A stretch of 64,000 nucleotides of DNA from contig NZ_CP116615.1 in the NCBI RefSeq assembly GCF_024832785.1, positions 4,650,001-4,714,000 on the forward strand, read 5' to 3'. This DNA is from Fontisphaera persica (GTDB lineage Bacteria > Verrucomicrobiota > Verrucomicrobiia > Limisphaerales > Fontisphaeraceae). The position numbers were made by a program, and so were the translations under genes. Numbering within the stretch: position 1 is the stretch's first letter; each line of letters opens with the position of its first letter. A model generated the notes under the pieces. The model searched no databases, was not told the DNA's origin, and saw nothing but the letters and a program-made list of their open reading frames with translations. Positions 1-8,256 of this stretch are shown here, piece by piece.

Positions 1-234
1 GAAGCCCCGGGTGGCACGGGGAGTGTGAGTGTTTCCCTGGATACGGTGGCGATGCCGGGGGCGGCGTTGAGCGGCAAGGTGACGTTCAGCGATGGCCAGA
101 AGGCCCAGTGGTATTTGGACCAGTATGGGCGCCTGGGGATTGCTCCTGCCAACAAAGGGTACCGGCCTTCACCGATGGATATCCAAGCTTTTCAGATGCG
201 CCTGCAACAGGAGCTGGAAAAGTTCGGCTACTAG
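1..234 (+). CDS. C-terminal end of an unidentified protein (cut by window edge)
   Basis: The frame is open from base 1 to the TAG at 232-234, so this is the tail of a gene that starts outside the window; the GTG at 25 is only an internal codon. The visible tail is about 77 residues. It has a small beta-rich start, then a segment ending WYLDQYGRLGI, then a helical end rich in Gln and Leu. I do not recognise the family. A soluble C-terminal domain is likely because no membrane segment is visible. Confidence 0.6.
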   Translation, partial: EAPGGTGSVSVSLDTVAMPGAALSGKVTFSDGQKAQWYLDQYGRLGIAPANKGYRPSPMDIQAFQMRLQQELEKFGY

Positions 235-689
235 CTTTTGCGTGGGTCACGGGTGGCGGCAGGCAATTGACGCAGGGTGCAAAAATTTTTCACGCATCGG
301 CGGCGGAGTGGTCTGAAGAGTCAGTGTTGAGGGCTGGGGCTTTGCCTTTGGGGTAAGCTGGGAATCCCTGCAAGGCGCAGGTGCATTTCAGGGACGGCCA
401 TGCGGTCGAAGCCTCGAGGGGCGGATGGTTAAAGAATGAGCCGAGGGAGCATAATGAATAACCACCCGCGCGGGGGCAGAGACCGGCGATAGCCATTTTG
501 AGCTAACCCATTATTGTGCAACAGTTTAGAAATTAAATAGGGATGCCAATGAAGACCGGTAGTTGTATGGCGGTTAGCCAGTTACCGTGAGGAAGGTTAA
601 AGTGCGTCAATTCCGCGCAAAGTGCGCTGTCTTCACGCTGGAGTGGGCGCGAAAATAACGGCTTTAATGGAAAAAAAGTTCTTCAATTC
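235..689. other. Intergenic region upstream of the first pseudopilin
   Basis: No convincing gene is visible in this stretch; short open frames lack recognisable motifs. Two direct copies of AAAGTGCG lie at 599-606 and 619-626, exactly 20 bp apart. They sit 70-90 bp upstream of the sigma-54-type promoter at 690, where an enhancer for a bacterial enhancer-binding protein could lie. That role is inferred from position only. Confidence 0.4.
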
Positions 690-705
690 TGGCATCGTGC
701 TTGCT
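690..705 (+). promoter_or_regulatory. Sigma-54 (-24/-12) promoter of the first pseudopilin
   Basis: The sequence TGGCATCGTGCTTGCT matches the RpoN consensus TGGCAC-N5-TTGCW at all but one position. GG (691-692) and GC (703-704) are separated by the required 10 bases. The expected transcription start is about 12 bases after the GC, leaving a leader of roughly 35 nt before the ATG at 752. Pilin genes are classically RpoN-dependent in proteobacteria. The downstream paralog has an equivalent site at 1580. Confidence 0.7.
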
Positions 706-751
706 AGTACCTAAGCGTCGGACGTAACGAACTGAAGACAACAACGGTTTT

Positions 752-1375
752 ATGAAGCAAACGCGCACTCAAAAATTCGGGGCCTTCACTCTGATCGAGC
801 TGCTGGTCGTCATCGCCATCATCGCCATTCTGGCTGCTCTGCTGCTGCCGGCTCTGGCACAGGCCAAAAAGCGTGCCCAACGCATCTCCTGCGTGAACAA
901 TCTGAAGCAGGTGAGCCTGGGTTTCCGCATTTTCGCCAATGACAACGAAGACCGGTTCCCCTGGCAGTTGACCAACAACACTCCCATTGGCAACTACTTT
1001 ATTTGGGCGGGCAACGAGCTGGCCAACCCCAAGATTTGCGTGTGCCCGGCGGATATGGGGCGCAATCCCGCGCAAAGCTTCTCCAATAACGTCACCTTTG
1101 TGGCCAACCAGCACCTGAGCTACTTCGTGAACCGGCAATCGCGCGATTCTGAGGCGAACAACCTGATGCTGGGTGACCGGGACTTCAGCGGGAACGGCAC
1201 CATCACCGCGTGGAACAACCTGAGCTGGGAAAGCGGCAACGTGGACCTGCACGAGGTTAACGGTAATGCCGCGCTGAGCGACGGCAGCGTGCAGCAATTG
1301 ACCGCCCGCAGCCTCCAAAAGGCGGTGGAATCGGCGCTGCAAGCCGGATACAAGATTGATGTGGTCAAGCCGTAA
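752..1375 (+). CDS. Type II secretion/pilin-like protein with H-X9-DG C-terminus
   Basis: This 207-residue protein starts with a short basic leader, then the prepilin peptidase site G-AFTLIELL. Cleavage before Phe and N-methylation are expected, with Glu at mature position 5. A hydrophobic helix of about 20 residues follows, then [14 protein letters not shown]. The C-terminus has [12 protein letters not shown], that is His, nine residues, Asp-Gly. This is the H-X9-DG (DUF1559-like) pseudopilin type expanded in Planctomycetes and Verrucomicrobia. It is probably assembled by a type II secretion or type IV pilus machine encoded elsewhere. The next gene is a paralog with a nearly identical N-terminus. 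A sigma-54 promoter precedes it and a strong terminator follows, so it is its own transcription unit. Confidence 0.9.
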   Translation: MKQTRTQKFGAFTLIELLVVIAIIAILAALLLPALAQAKKRAQRISCVNNLKQVSLGFRIFANDNEDRFPWQLTNNTPIGNYFIWAGNELANPKICVCPADMGRNPAQSFSNNVTFVANQHLSYFVNRQSRDSEANNLMLGDRDFSGNGTITAWNNLSWESGNVDLHEVNGNAALSDGSVQQLTARSLQKAVESALQAGYKIDVVKP

Positions 1376-1410
1376 AAGCGAGCGGCCCATTTCAGAGCAG
1401 GTCTTGACTG

Positions 1411-1449
1411 CCACAGGCATCCGTGATGAGCGGATGCCTGCTGGTTTTT
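1411..1449 (+). terminator. Rho-independent terminator after first pseudopilin
   Basis: A perfect 10-bp stem, CAGGCATCCG (1414-1423) with CGGATGCCTG (1431-1440), encloses a 7-nt loop. It is extended by CCA/TGG pairing and followed by five T residues at 1445-1449. It lies 36 bases after the stop codon. Confidence 0.85.
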
Positions 1450-1579
1450 GGGGCAGGCACGGGAAGCGCAAGCACGGGTTGTTGAACCACTTCAGGAGGG
1501 GTCTTTTCAAGCCTTTGGCTGATGGTTGGGCGGGCATGAATGAAGTGGGGCTGCCTTCCTGGATTACCCGCGAAAAAAC

Positions 1580-1595
1580 TGGTATATGACTTGCT
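1580..1595 (+). promoter_or_regulatory. Sigma-54 (-24/-12) promoter of the second pseudopilin
   Basis: The sequence TGGTATATGACTTGCT has GG at 1581-1582 and GC at 1593-1594, separated by exactly 10 bases. The -12 element TTGCT is perfect; the -24 element TGGTAT has two departures from TGGCAC. The start codon at 1659 is 64 bases downstream. Confidence 0.6.
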
Positions 1596-1658
1596 GTTTT
1601 TTGTTGCGTGGCAGTAGAGATTGCTGATACAGTGAAGACATCCAACAACTACCGTTTT

Positions 1659-2417
1659 ATGAAACGCACAACCCAGTCCTCCCGCGGGGCATTCACCCTC
1701 ATCGAACTGCTGGTGGTGATTGCCATCATTGCGATTCTGGCGGCCCTGTTGCTGCCGGCCCTCGCCCAGGCGAAAAAGCGCGCCCAGCGCATTGCATGCG
1801 CCAACAACTTGAAGCAGGTGGGGCTGGCGTTCAAGATTTGGGCTAATGACAACAACGGGCGCTTTCCGTGGCATGTTATTGCCGCCGATGGCGGTTCTTA
1901 TGGAGCAGCGGGAGCTTGGGGCCATTTCATGGCAGCCTCCAATGAGTTGCAAAACCCCAAGGTTATCCAATGCCCCACCGATACGGATGCCATCCGGATT
2001 AACACTTGGGAAAATAGCGGCACCGGCACCGACAGTCTTCGCACTCATCTGGACAATGCCGTCAGCTTTGGCGTGCATTTGGAATCGGTGGAAAAAGGTC
2101 CGGTGATGCACATGGCGATTGACCGCAACATTCGCGGGGGTGAACGGGGTGGGACCTGCAATGGCGGTCCTGCCGGACCGGCCAACCGCAGCGTGCCGGT
2201 GATCAAGCTAAAAGTGCCGCCCGCTGGCAGTTTCAACACCCGTTGGGCGGATGACGTCATGCACATGGGCCAGGGGAATGCGGTGCTGACGGACGGCAGC
2301 GTGCAGCAGCTCACCCAGAATGCCCTGGTGCGCCAATTGCAAACCAAGAACATTGACGGCAGCATTGATGGCAACCTGAGCAATTGCACCCAGATGCCAC
2401 GGGCTTTGACGCCGTAA
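1659..2417 (+). CDS. Type II secretion/pilin-like protein with H-X9-DG C-terminus, paralog
   Basis: This 252-residue paralog of the preceding gene has the same leader, cleavage site (G-AFTLIELL), hydrophobic helix and [16 protein letters not shown] block. Near the C-terminus it has [12 protein letters not shown] (His, nine residues, Asp-Gly). The ATG at 1659 is preferred over an upstream in-frame GTG at 1608. It places the basic leader directly before the cleavage site, and the bases before it (GAAGACA..CAAC..CGTTTTATGAA) match those before the first gene. The middle domain differs between paralogs and contains a Gly-rich stretch. The likely role is a minor pseudopilin or surface fibre subunit. 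Confidence 0.9.
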   Translation: MKRTTQSSRGAFTLIELLVVIAIIAILAALLLPALAQAKKRAQRIACANNLKQVGLAFKIWANDNNGRFPWHVIAADGGSYGAAGAWGHFMAASNELQNPKVIQCPTDTDAIRINTWENSGTGTDSLRTHLDNAVSFGVHLESVEKGPVMHMAIDRNIRGGERGGTCNGGPAGPANRSVPVIKLKVPPAGSFNTRWADDVMHMGQGNAVLTDGSVQQLTQNALVRQLQTKNIDGSIDGNLSNCTQMPRALTP

Positions 2418-2445
2418 TTTTTCAGGGTATCTGTTTCTTCCTCTC

Positions 2446-2475
2446 AGCGGCCCTCGAACGAGGGCCGCTTTTTTT
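2446..2475 (+). terminator. Rho-independent terminator after second pseudopilin
   Basis: A 10-bp GC-rich stem, AGCGGCCCTC (2446-2455) with GAGGGCCGCT (2460-2469), encloses a GAAC tetraloop. It is followed directly by a run of T residues to 2475. Confidence 0.9.
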
Positions 2476-2538
2476 GTCCCATGATTTCATCTCTCAGCGG
2501 CGGCTTGCAGGGGCCGGCAATTATTGCGATGCTCAGGC

Positions 2539-3387
2539 ATGAGCATGTCACGCCGCAAGGCCTTGCGCTGTCTGAGTGTTGGCGGAATCATGGCGGGGCA
2601 CTGGCTGCCTGCCGCGGCTGCCGCACCAGGGGCGGAGCCGCCGGGGACGTTCACTTTTGCTGTGCTCAATGATCTGCATTATCTCTCCCCTGATTGCGGA
2701 AAATTTTTGCGCGGTGTCCTGCAGCAAGTGCGGGCTCTGCAACCCGAATTATGCCTGGTGCTGGGCGATTTGACCGAAGTGGGCCGCCGCGAAGACCTGG
2801 CGGCGGTGCGGCGTTTGTTGGATGATTCAGGCCTGCGGTATTACACTGTGATTGGCAACCATGATTACACGGCGGCAGGCAGCCCGCGGTATTACAAGTA
2901 CTTTTTCCCCCGGCGCCTCAATTACTACTTTCGTTACAAAGGCTGGCAATGGGTGGGCCTGGATACCAGCGAGGGGTTGAAGTATGAAAACACCCGCATT
3001 GCCGAAGAGACTTTGGCCTGGGCCGACCGGCTTAAATCGCGGCTGTCGCCCGCGGCGCCCACGATTGTGTTCACGCATTTTCCGCTGGGGCCGGGCGTGC
3101 GGTATCGGCCGCAGAATGCCGATGTGCTGCTGGAGAAACTGGCTGGCTTTAACGTGAAGGCGGTTTTTTGCGGCCATTTTCACGGTTACACCTGCAAGCC
3201 GGTGTGGCAGACCCAGGCCTACACCAACCGCTGTTGCGCTCTGAAACGCAACAATCACGACCGCTCGCGCGAAAAGGGATTTTTCCTGTGTGAGGCCACG
3301 CCGGAGGAGGTGCGGGTGCGATTTGTGGAGGTGCCGGTGCCGCCCGCGGGGCCGGCTCAATCCAGTTCCACGCGCAAGCCGTCGTAG
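2539..3387 (+). CDS. Tat-exported calcineurin-like metallophosphoesterase
   Basis: This 282-residue protein starts with a twin-arginine-type signal (SRRKALRCL, a hydrophobic stretch, then an Ala-rich cleavage region), so export to the periplasm in folded form is expected. The dinuclear metallophosphoesterase ligands appear in order: DLH, GD in [13 protein letters not shown] in FTHFPLG, and GHFHG. The substrate cannot be told from sequence; secreted phosphomonoesterases or phosphodiesterases are the usual role. ATG 2539 is chosen, with ATG 2545 as an alternative; the more upstream start would be TTG. Its 3' end overlaps that of the convergent MBL gene by 31 bases. Confidence 0.85.
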   Translation: MSMSRRKALRCLSVGGIMAGHWLPAAAAAPGAEPPGTFTFAVLNDLHYLSPDCGKFLRGVLQQVRALQPELCLVLGDLTEVGRREDLAAVRRLLDDSGLRYYTVIGNHDYTAAGSPRYYKYFFPRRLNYYFRYKGWQWVGLDTSEGLKYENTRIAEETLAWADRLKSRLSPAAPTIVFTHFPLGPGVRYRPQNADVLLEKLAGFNVKAVFCGHFHGYTCKPVWQTQAYTNRCCALKRNNHDRSREKGFFLCEATPEEVRVRFVEVPVPPAGPAQSSSTRKPS

Positions 3388-4139
3388 GCGAACATCATGC
3401 CCGGGGGAAGCTCGGCCTGGGCGGCATCGTGGTCATAATCATCCGACAGGTGCGTGAAATAAGCGCGCTGGGGTTGAATTTGGCGCACGACTTCGATGGC
3501 CTCCGGCAGCGAAAGATGCGTCCAGTGCGGGCGGCGCTGGAGGGCATCCAGCACCAGTACGCGCGCGCCGCGGGCCTGCTCCATGACGGCTGGAGGCACG
3601 GCTTTGCAGTCATTGAGGTAGGCCAGTTGCAGGCGGCCTTTCTGGAAGAACAAAAAGCCCAGACTGCCAATCTGCCCATGCGGCAGGGCCACCGGCACGA
3701 TGCGCAAATCGCCGAGGTGAAAGGGGCCTTCGATGAGGTGGGGCTCCGGGACAAAATAACCATTGGGATGGGGCCCGTCGTGAAAGGCGTAGCTGAAGAT
3801 GCGGCGCAGGGCGGCCATGGTGGGGGCGTCGGCGTACACCGGCAACGGTCCCTGCCGCACCACGCAGACGCGGCGGCAATCGTCAAGTCCCATGACGTGG
3901 TCGGAGTGGGCATGCGTGAACAACACCGCGTCCAGGTAGGACAGGTTCTCGCGCAGCATTTGCGTCCGAAAATCGGGCGGCGTGTCAATGGCCAGCTTGA
4001 CCTGCGGCGTGGCCAGGTACATCGAGCAACGGGTGCGGTGGTTTTTCGGATTGGCCAGGAAGGCGGGCGGATACGTTTTGCCAATGACCGGCACGCCAAT
4101 GGAGGTGCCCGTGCCCAGAAAAATGAACGTCAGCGACAT
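3357..4139 (-). CDS. MBL-fold metallo-hydrolase, PhnP-like
   Basis: This 260-residue metallo-beta-lactamase-fold protein begins [16 protein letters not shown] and carries the metal motif [13 protein letters not shown] (HxHxDH). Further metal ligands include His in VALPHGQ, Asp in AYLNDC and His in YFTHLSDD. This is the layout of the PhnP/YcbX-type COG1235 group, which hydrolyses cyclic phosphodiesters; the substrate here is unknown. The frame extends upstream to 4346, but that part is Pro- and Arg-rich with no homology-like features, so the ATG at 4139 is used. It is convergent with the phosphoesterase gene and overlaps it. Confidence 0.85.
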   Translation of the reverse strand: MSLTFIFLGTGTSIGVPVIGKTYPPAFLANPKNHRTRCSMYLATPQVKLAIDTPPDFRTQMLRENLSYLDAVLFTHAHSDHVMGLDDCRRVCVVRQGPLPVYADAPTMAALRRIFSYAFHDGPHPNGYFVPEPHLIEGPFHLGDLRIVPVALPHGQIGSLGFLFFQKGRLQLAYLNDCKAVPPAVMEQARGARVLVLDALQRRPHWTHLSLPEAIEVVRQIQPQRAYFTHLSDDYDHDAAQAELPPGMMFAYDGLRVELD

Positions 4140-4171
4140 GGGAGGCGAGTCAGGCGGTGAGGGGAGGCAGC

Positions 4172-4645
4172 TCAGGGCAGGGGCCGCGGGAGCATCCGCC
4201 AACTGGCCACCCGTCCTTTGCGAAAGACAATTTCCGCGCGCACGTAAGAGCGGGGCTGGTAATCGCGGGCCAGGTATCGTTCGAGGACTGGCTGGCCATT
4301 GCGGCGGGTTTCGCGGTAGGTCCAATAGCGGGTTTCCTCCGTCCACGAGCCGTAGTAGCGCCAGACGGTTTCCATGCCCTCCGGCCCTTCGGATTCGAGA
4401 ATTTCGTTGGGCTTGCCCCAGGCGATATAGACGGCGTCCTCATTCATGCCGACGCGGATGCGGCCCTGGTCCACCAGCTCGCGTTGCTCCTGGGGCAGGG
4501 CGGAGTAGGCCATCCACTTCTCATGCCGCCGGTTTTCGAGGGTATCCCGCGCGCAGCCCGGCAGCAGGGCCGCCAGGGCGAGGGCCATGAGCCAGAGGTG
4601 GCGCCCTCGCGCGTATTCATGGTTATGTCTTCGCTTCACGTTCAC
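4172..4645 (-). CDS. Small lipoprotein, SmpA/OmlA-like
   Basis: This protein of about 157 residues has a basic N-terminus, a hydrophobic stretch and the lipobox LLPGC, so a lipid-anchored protein is predicted. The mature part contains [22 protein letters not shown], which resembles the conserved helix-turn (GM-x-x-V-x-x-x-x-G-x-P) of SmpA/BamE-type domains. The rest is rich in Tyr, Arg and Trp. The start is uncertain: GTG at 4645 or 4639, or the ATG nearer the hydrophobic segment. It lies 32 bases upstream of the MBL gene on the same strand, so the two may be co-transcribed. Confidence 0.75.
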   Translation of the reverse strand: MNVKRRHNHEYARGRHLWLMALALAALLPGCARDTLENRRHEKWMAYSALPQEQRELVDQGRIRVGMNEDAVYIAWGKPNEILESEGPEGMETVWRYYGSWTEETRYWTYRETRRNGQPVLERYLARDYQPRSYVRAEIVFRKGRVASWRMLPRPLP

Positions 4646-4788
4646 CGCCCTTCATCAACCCTCAAAGCGTCCTAAAAATCAAGCCTTGCCGCACTCCGTC
4701 CCGAGTCCGGTGGCCGGCTAAATACCGGTTGACCCGCAGGGCGGGCAGGTATTTAATAAGATTTGTTTAACAAAAAATCTCCTTGGCT

Positions 4789-6345
4789 ATGAAAAAACTG
4801 CATTCGATGGTTGGCAGGGGAAAGTGGTTTTGTGTTTTCGCCGTGGCCATGTGGAGCATGTCAGCGCTGCTGGCTGATGTGCGCCTGCCGCGGATATTCA
4901 GCGATAACATGGTGTTGCAGCAGGGGGCCAGTGTGCCGGTGTGGGGCTGGGCGGATGAAGGGGAGCAGGTCATCGTCACCTGCCAGGGGCAGCGGGTGAC
5001 CACCGTGGCCAGGAATGGCCGCTGGATGGTGCGGTTGAACAACCTGCGGGTGGCCACGGCCGAGGCGCCGGAAACGTTGACGGTGGACGGCAAGAATCGG
5101 ATACGTTTTCAGAACGTGCTCATTGGCGAGGTGTGGCTGGCCAGCGGGCAGTCCAACATGGAATGGCCGCTTCAGAGCGCGTTTGAACCGGAAAAGGACA
5201 TTGCCACCGCCACCAATGACAACATCCGGCTGTTCACGGTGGACAAGGTGCGGGCCTATGAGCCGCTGGAGGATTTGGATCCCAAGGCGCGCTGGCTGGA
5301 GTGCCGGCCCTTCAACGTGCCCCGGTTTTCGGCGGTGGGGTATTATTTCGCGCGCGCGCTGCAACAGGCGCGGAATGTGCCGGTGGGCATTATTCACACC
5401 TCCTGGGGCGGGTCGCCGGCGGAAGTCTGGATGAGCCTCGAGGCCATCCAGCCTTATCCAGACATCTTGCGGCAGTGGGAGCAGCGGCAGGAGACGCTGG
5501 CCAAGTACGAAGAGGCGTTGAAGAAGTGGCAGGCGGCCTCCCGGGAAGCCAAGGCTCGCGGAGAACAACCCAAGGGCCGGGCGCCGGGGCGGCCGTGGAT
5601 TCCTACGGAGCTTTACAACGGCATGCTTTATCCCTTGGCCCCGTACGCTGTCAAAGGCGCGATTTGGTACCAGGGCGAGTCCAATGCCGGCCGGGCCTGG
5701 CAGTATCGGACGTTGTTCCCGGACATGATTAAAAACTGGCGGGCCACCTGGGGGCAGCCGGAGTTTTATTTCATGGCCGTGCAACTGGCGCCGTTCATGG
5801 CGCGCACGAATGTGCCCACGGAAAGCGCGTGGGCCGAGCTGCGCGAAGCGCAGTTGCTGGCCACCAAAATGCCCGGCGTGGGGCTGGCGGTGATTACCGA
5901 TGTGGGCGAGGAAAATGACATTCACCCGCGCAAGAAGCAGCCGGTGGGCGAGCGGCTGGCACTGGCGGCGCGCGGCATTGCCTACAAGGAACGGGGGCTG
6001 GTTTATTCCGGACCGGTGTTCAAAAAAATGACCGTACGGAAGAATCAGGCGGTGTTGACCTTTGACCATGTGGGCGATGGGTTGGAAGCCCGCGGCGGCG
6101 AATTGAAAGGCTTTGCCATTTGCGGTGAAGACCGCCAATGGGTATGGGGCCAGGCGCAGATTGGCGGCAAGAAAAATGACGAGGTGATTGTCAGCCATCC
6201 CAGCATAGCGAAACCGGTGGCCGTGCGTTATGGTTGGGCCAACTTCCCCGAGGGCAACTTGTGGAATAAAAACGGCCTGCCGGCCTCGCCTTTCCGCACA
6301 GATGATTTTCCGCTGACCACCATGCCCAAACCGAGTACGCCGTAG
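4789..6345 (+). CDS. Sialate O-acetylesterase (SASA family)
   Basis: This 518-residue exported protein has a signal peptide (hydrophobic stretch ending SALLAD), then a beta-sandwich (LPRIFSDNMVLQQG, VPVWGWA) and the SGNH-type esterase domain. The catalytic Ser motif ASGQSNMEWPL is near residue 125. HTSWGGSPAEVW, WYQGESNAG and the Asp-His pair in NDIHPRKKQPVGERLA are also present. The family removes acetyl groups from sialic acids or other acylated glycans in the periplasm. The ATG at 4789 is preferred to TTG 4783. No nearby glycosidase or sugar transporter is present, so the true substrate is open. Confidence 0.9.
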   Translation: MKKLHSMVGRGKWFCVFAVAMWSMSALLADVRLPRIFSDNMVLQQGASVPVWGWADEGEQVIVTCQGQRVTTVARNGRWMVRLNNLRVATAEAPETLTVDGKNRIRFQNVLIGEVWLASGQSNMEWPLQSAFEPEKDIATATNDNIRLFTVDKVRAYEPLEDLDPKARWLECRPFNVPRFSAVGYYFARALQQARNVPVGIIHTSWGGSPAEVWMSLEAIQPYPDILRQWEQRQETLAKYEEALKKWQAASREAKARGEQPKGRAPGRPWIPTELYNGMLYPLAPYAVKGAIWYQGESNAGRAWQYRTLFPDMIKNWRATWGQPEFYFMAVQLAPFMARTNVPTESAWAELREAQLLATKMPGVGLAVITDVGEENDIHPRKKQPVGERLALAARGIAYKERGLVYSGPVFKKMTVRKNQAVLTFDHVGDGLEARGGELKGFAICGEDRQWVWGQAQIGGKKNDEVIVSHPSIAKPVAVRYGWANFPEGNLWNKNGLPASPFRTDDFPLTTMPKPSTP

Positions 6346-6681
6346 GGCAAAGGGGCCCGGGAGGGTGGCCCAAACGATTCCCTTGGGCGCCCCATCGTGG
6401 CCGGTGCATGCGGCGGGCGGGTGGTGTTGGGTCGTCCCGTGTGGGTGGTTATTTCTCGGGGCCGGCCTGCGGGGCCGCCGGCGCCGGTCGAAAAATAATT
6501 GCAAAAAACATTTGCAATTGGGGGCAGGTGGCGTAGGTTTCCCGCGTCTGACAGATAGCTCCAGGCTTCCAAGACATGGTAAATCTTCAGGTGAACTCGG
6601 TTCAGTGATGATTTGAAACCCGGCAGTCGGGAACAGTTTGGGAACAGCAGGACTGGTCTGGGGACAGAAAGCAAACATCAC
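6346..6681. other. Intergenic region and leader of the RRM gene
   Basis: No gene is seen. The region holds an AT-rich perfect inverted repeat at 6497-6519 (listed separately) and about 160 bases of possible leader before the RRM start codon. Confidence 0.5.
6497..6519. promoter_or_regulatory. Inverted repeat, possible operator/promoter of the RRM gene
   Basis: AATTGCAAA and TTTGCAATT form perfect 9-bp arms separated by 5 bases in an otherwise GC-rich region. The right arm overlaps a possible -35 (TTGCAA, 6512-6517) followed 16 bases later by TAGGTT (6534-6539). Transcription from there would give a leader of about 130 nt. Operator function is inferred. Confidence 0.4.
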
Positions 6682-7002
6682 ATGAGCACGAAGTTATTCG
6701 TAGGCAACCTCTCGTTCAACACGACGGAAAACGACCTGCAGGACTCCTTTGCCGCGCACGGCACGGTGGTAGAAGCCACTTTGATGACCGATCGCATGAG
6801 CGGGCGTCCACGCGGTTTTGGATTCGTCACCATGAGCACGCCGGAAGAGGCCCAGAAGGCCATTGAGGCGATGCATGGCAAGATGCTGGACGGGCGTAAC
6901 CTGACCGTCAATCTGGCGCGTCCGCGTGAGGAGCGCCCCACTTCGCAGGGGCCGCGCCGGGGCAGCCGGCGCGAGCACCGCGGTTCGTTTGGCCGCTATT
7001 AA
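6682..7002 (+). CDS. Single-RRM RNA-binding protein
   Basis: This 106-residue protein is one RNA recognition motif plus a basic tail. RNP2 is KLFVGNLSF near the N-terminus, and RNP1 is RGFGFVTM around residue 45-55; aromatic residues there stack on RNA bases. The tail (about residues 85-106) is rich in Arg, Gly and Ser, like the Rbp proteins of cyanobacteria and other bacteria, which are often cold- or stress-regulated RNA chaperones. An upstream in-frame extension to 6613 is unlikely because the domain begins right after ATG 6682. It is monocistronic, with a long leader upstream and a strong terminator downstream. Confidence 0.93.
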   Translation: MSTKLFVGNLSFNTTENDLQDSFAAHGTVVEATLMTDRMSGRPRGFGFVTMSTPEEAQKAIEAMHGKMLDGRNLTVNLARPREERPTSQGPRRGSRREHRGSFGRY

Positions 7003-7042
7003 GAAAGCCTGGCGCTAGATGCGCCTGACTTGATTTCACGCA

Positions 7043-7079
7043 CCTGGCGTCATGGCAACATGGCGCCGGTTTTTTTTTT
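7043..7079 (+). terminator. Rho-independent terminator after RRM gene
   Basis: The stem GGCGTCATG (7046-7054) pairs with CATGGCGCC (7059-7067) across a GCAA tetraloop, with one G-U pair, and extends outward through T-G and C-G pairs. A run of ten T residues follows at 7070-7079. Confidence 0.92.
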
Positions 7080-7174
7080 GAGGGGAGGGGTCATGATGTA
7101 CTCAGCTTTTCCCAGACCCCGGCCCTTTGCGCTTGCCCGCTTGCGGCAGGGGCGTGATGATAAAGCCCCAGCGC

Positions 7175-8242
7175 ATGAAAATCCTGATTACGGGCGTTTG
7201 CGGGTTTGTGGGGGCCACCCTGGCGGAGAGCATCCGCGCCGCCGGCTGGCCGTGCTCGATTGTTGGGGTGGATAATTTCACCCGGCCGGGCAGCGAAGCC
7301 AACCGCCAACGCCTGCGGCGACTGGGAGTGGACGTCCGCGCCGGCGACCTGCGGCAGGCCAGCGATTTGGCCGCGCTGCCGGCGGTGGACTGGGTGATTG
7401 ATGCGGCGGCCAATGCCAGTGTGCTGGCTGGCGCCGATGGGCAAACCAGCAGCCGCCAGCTTTTGGAGCACAATTTGTGGGGGACTGTGGAAATCCTGGA
7501 GTATTGCAAGCGGCACCGTGCCGGCCTCATTTTGCTCAGCACCAGCCGGGTGTACGCGATTGAGCCGCTGGCGCGGTTGCCGGTGGTGGTGAAAGAGGGG
7601 GCCTTTGTGCCGCAAGCTGGCGTGAAGTGGCCGGCGGGCCTGACGGAGGAGGGCCTCAGCGAAACTTTTTCCACCGACGCCCCCCGCTCCGTGTATGGCG
7701 CGAGCAAACTGGCCTCTGAAGTGCTCGCGCTGGAGTACGGCGCGGATTTTGATTTTCCGGTGTGGATCAACCGCTGCGGGGTGATGGCCGGGGCCGGGCA
7801 ATTTGGCCGGCCGGACCAGGGCATTTTCTCCTACTGGATTCACAGTCATTGCCGGCGGCGGCCGTTGCGTTATGTGGGTTTTGATGGCCAGGGCCATCAA
7901 GTGCGTGATTGCCTGCATCCGCGGGATTTGTTGCCCCTGCTGCGGCAGCAGATGGAGCATCCGAGGGCGGACAAACCGCGCATCCTCAATGTATCCGGGG
8001 GACGGGCTTCGGCGACTTCGCTGCGCCAGCTCACGGCGTGGTGTGATGCTCGATTCGGGCCGCATCCCGTGCAAAGCGACCCGCGACCCCGGCCCTTTGA
8101 TTTGCCGTGGGTGGTGCTGGATGCCACCCTGGCGCGGGAGGCCTGGGGCTGGCAGCCGGAAACGGCGGCCCCTGCCATTTTTGAGGAAATCGCCCGGCAC
8201 GCGGAGCAAAACCCGGCCTGGCTGGAGTTATCCGAGGCTTGA
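7175..8242 (+). CDS. NAD-dependent sugar epimerase/dehydratase (extended SDR)
   Basis: This 355-residue extended short-chain dehydrogenase starts MKILITGVCGFVGATL, with the Rossmann glycine motif. It has GVDNF at the second strand, DAAANASVLAG in place of the usual HxAA segment, and the catalytic YGASK (Tyr-x-x-x-Lys) around residue 175-180. Its layout resembles CDP-paratose/CDP-tyvelose 2-epimerases and related nucleotide-sugar epimerases. The likely role is making a nucleotide sugar for cell-surface polysaccharide. ATG 7175 begins exactly at the Rossmann fold; the longer frame from 7127 adds only unlikely residues. Confidence 0.87.
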   Translation: MKILITGVCGFVGATLAESIRAAGWPCSIVGVDNFTRPGSEANRQRLRRLGVDVRAGDLRQASDLAALPAVDWVIDAAANASVLAGADGQTSSRQLLEHNLWGTVEILEYCKRHRAGLILLSTSRVYAIEPLARLPVVVKEGAFVPQAGVKWPAGLTEEGLSETFSTDAPRSVYGASKLASEVLALEYGADFDFPVWINRCGVMAGAGQFGRPDQGIFSYWIHSHCRRRPLRYVGFDGQGHQVRDCLHPRDLLPLLRQQMEHPRADKPRILNVSGGRASATSLRQLTAWCDARFGPHPVQSDPRPRPFDLPWVVLDATLAREAWGWQPETAAPAIFEEIARHAEQNPAWLELSEA

Positions 8243-8256
8243 GGGGGCGGTGGGGG

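Noticed and set aside
1609-1624. Second sigma-54-like site TGGCAG..TTGC upstream of the second pseudopilin
   Set aside because: GG and GC are 11 bases apart instead of the required 10; the site at 1580 has correct spacing.
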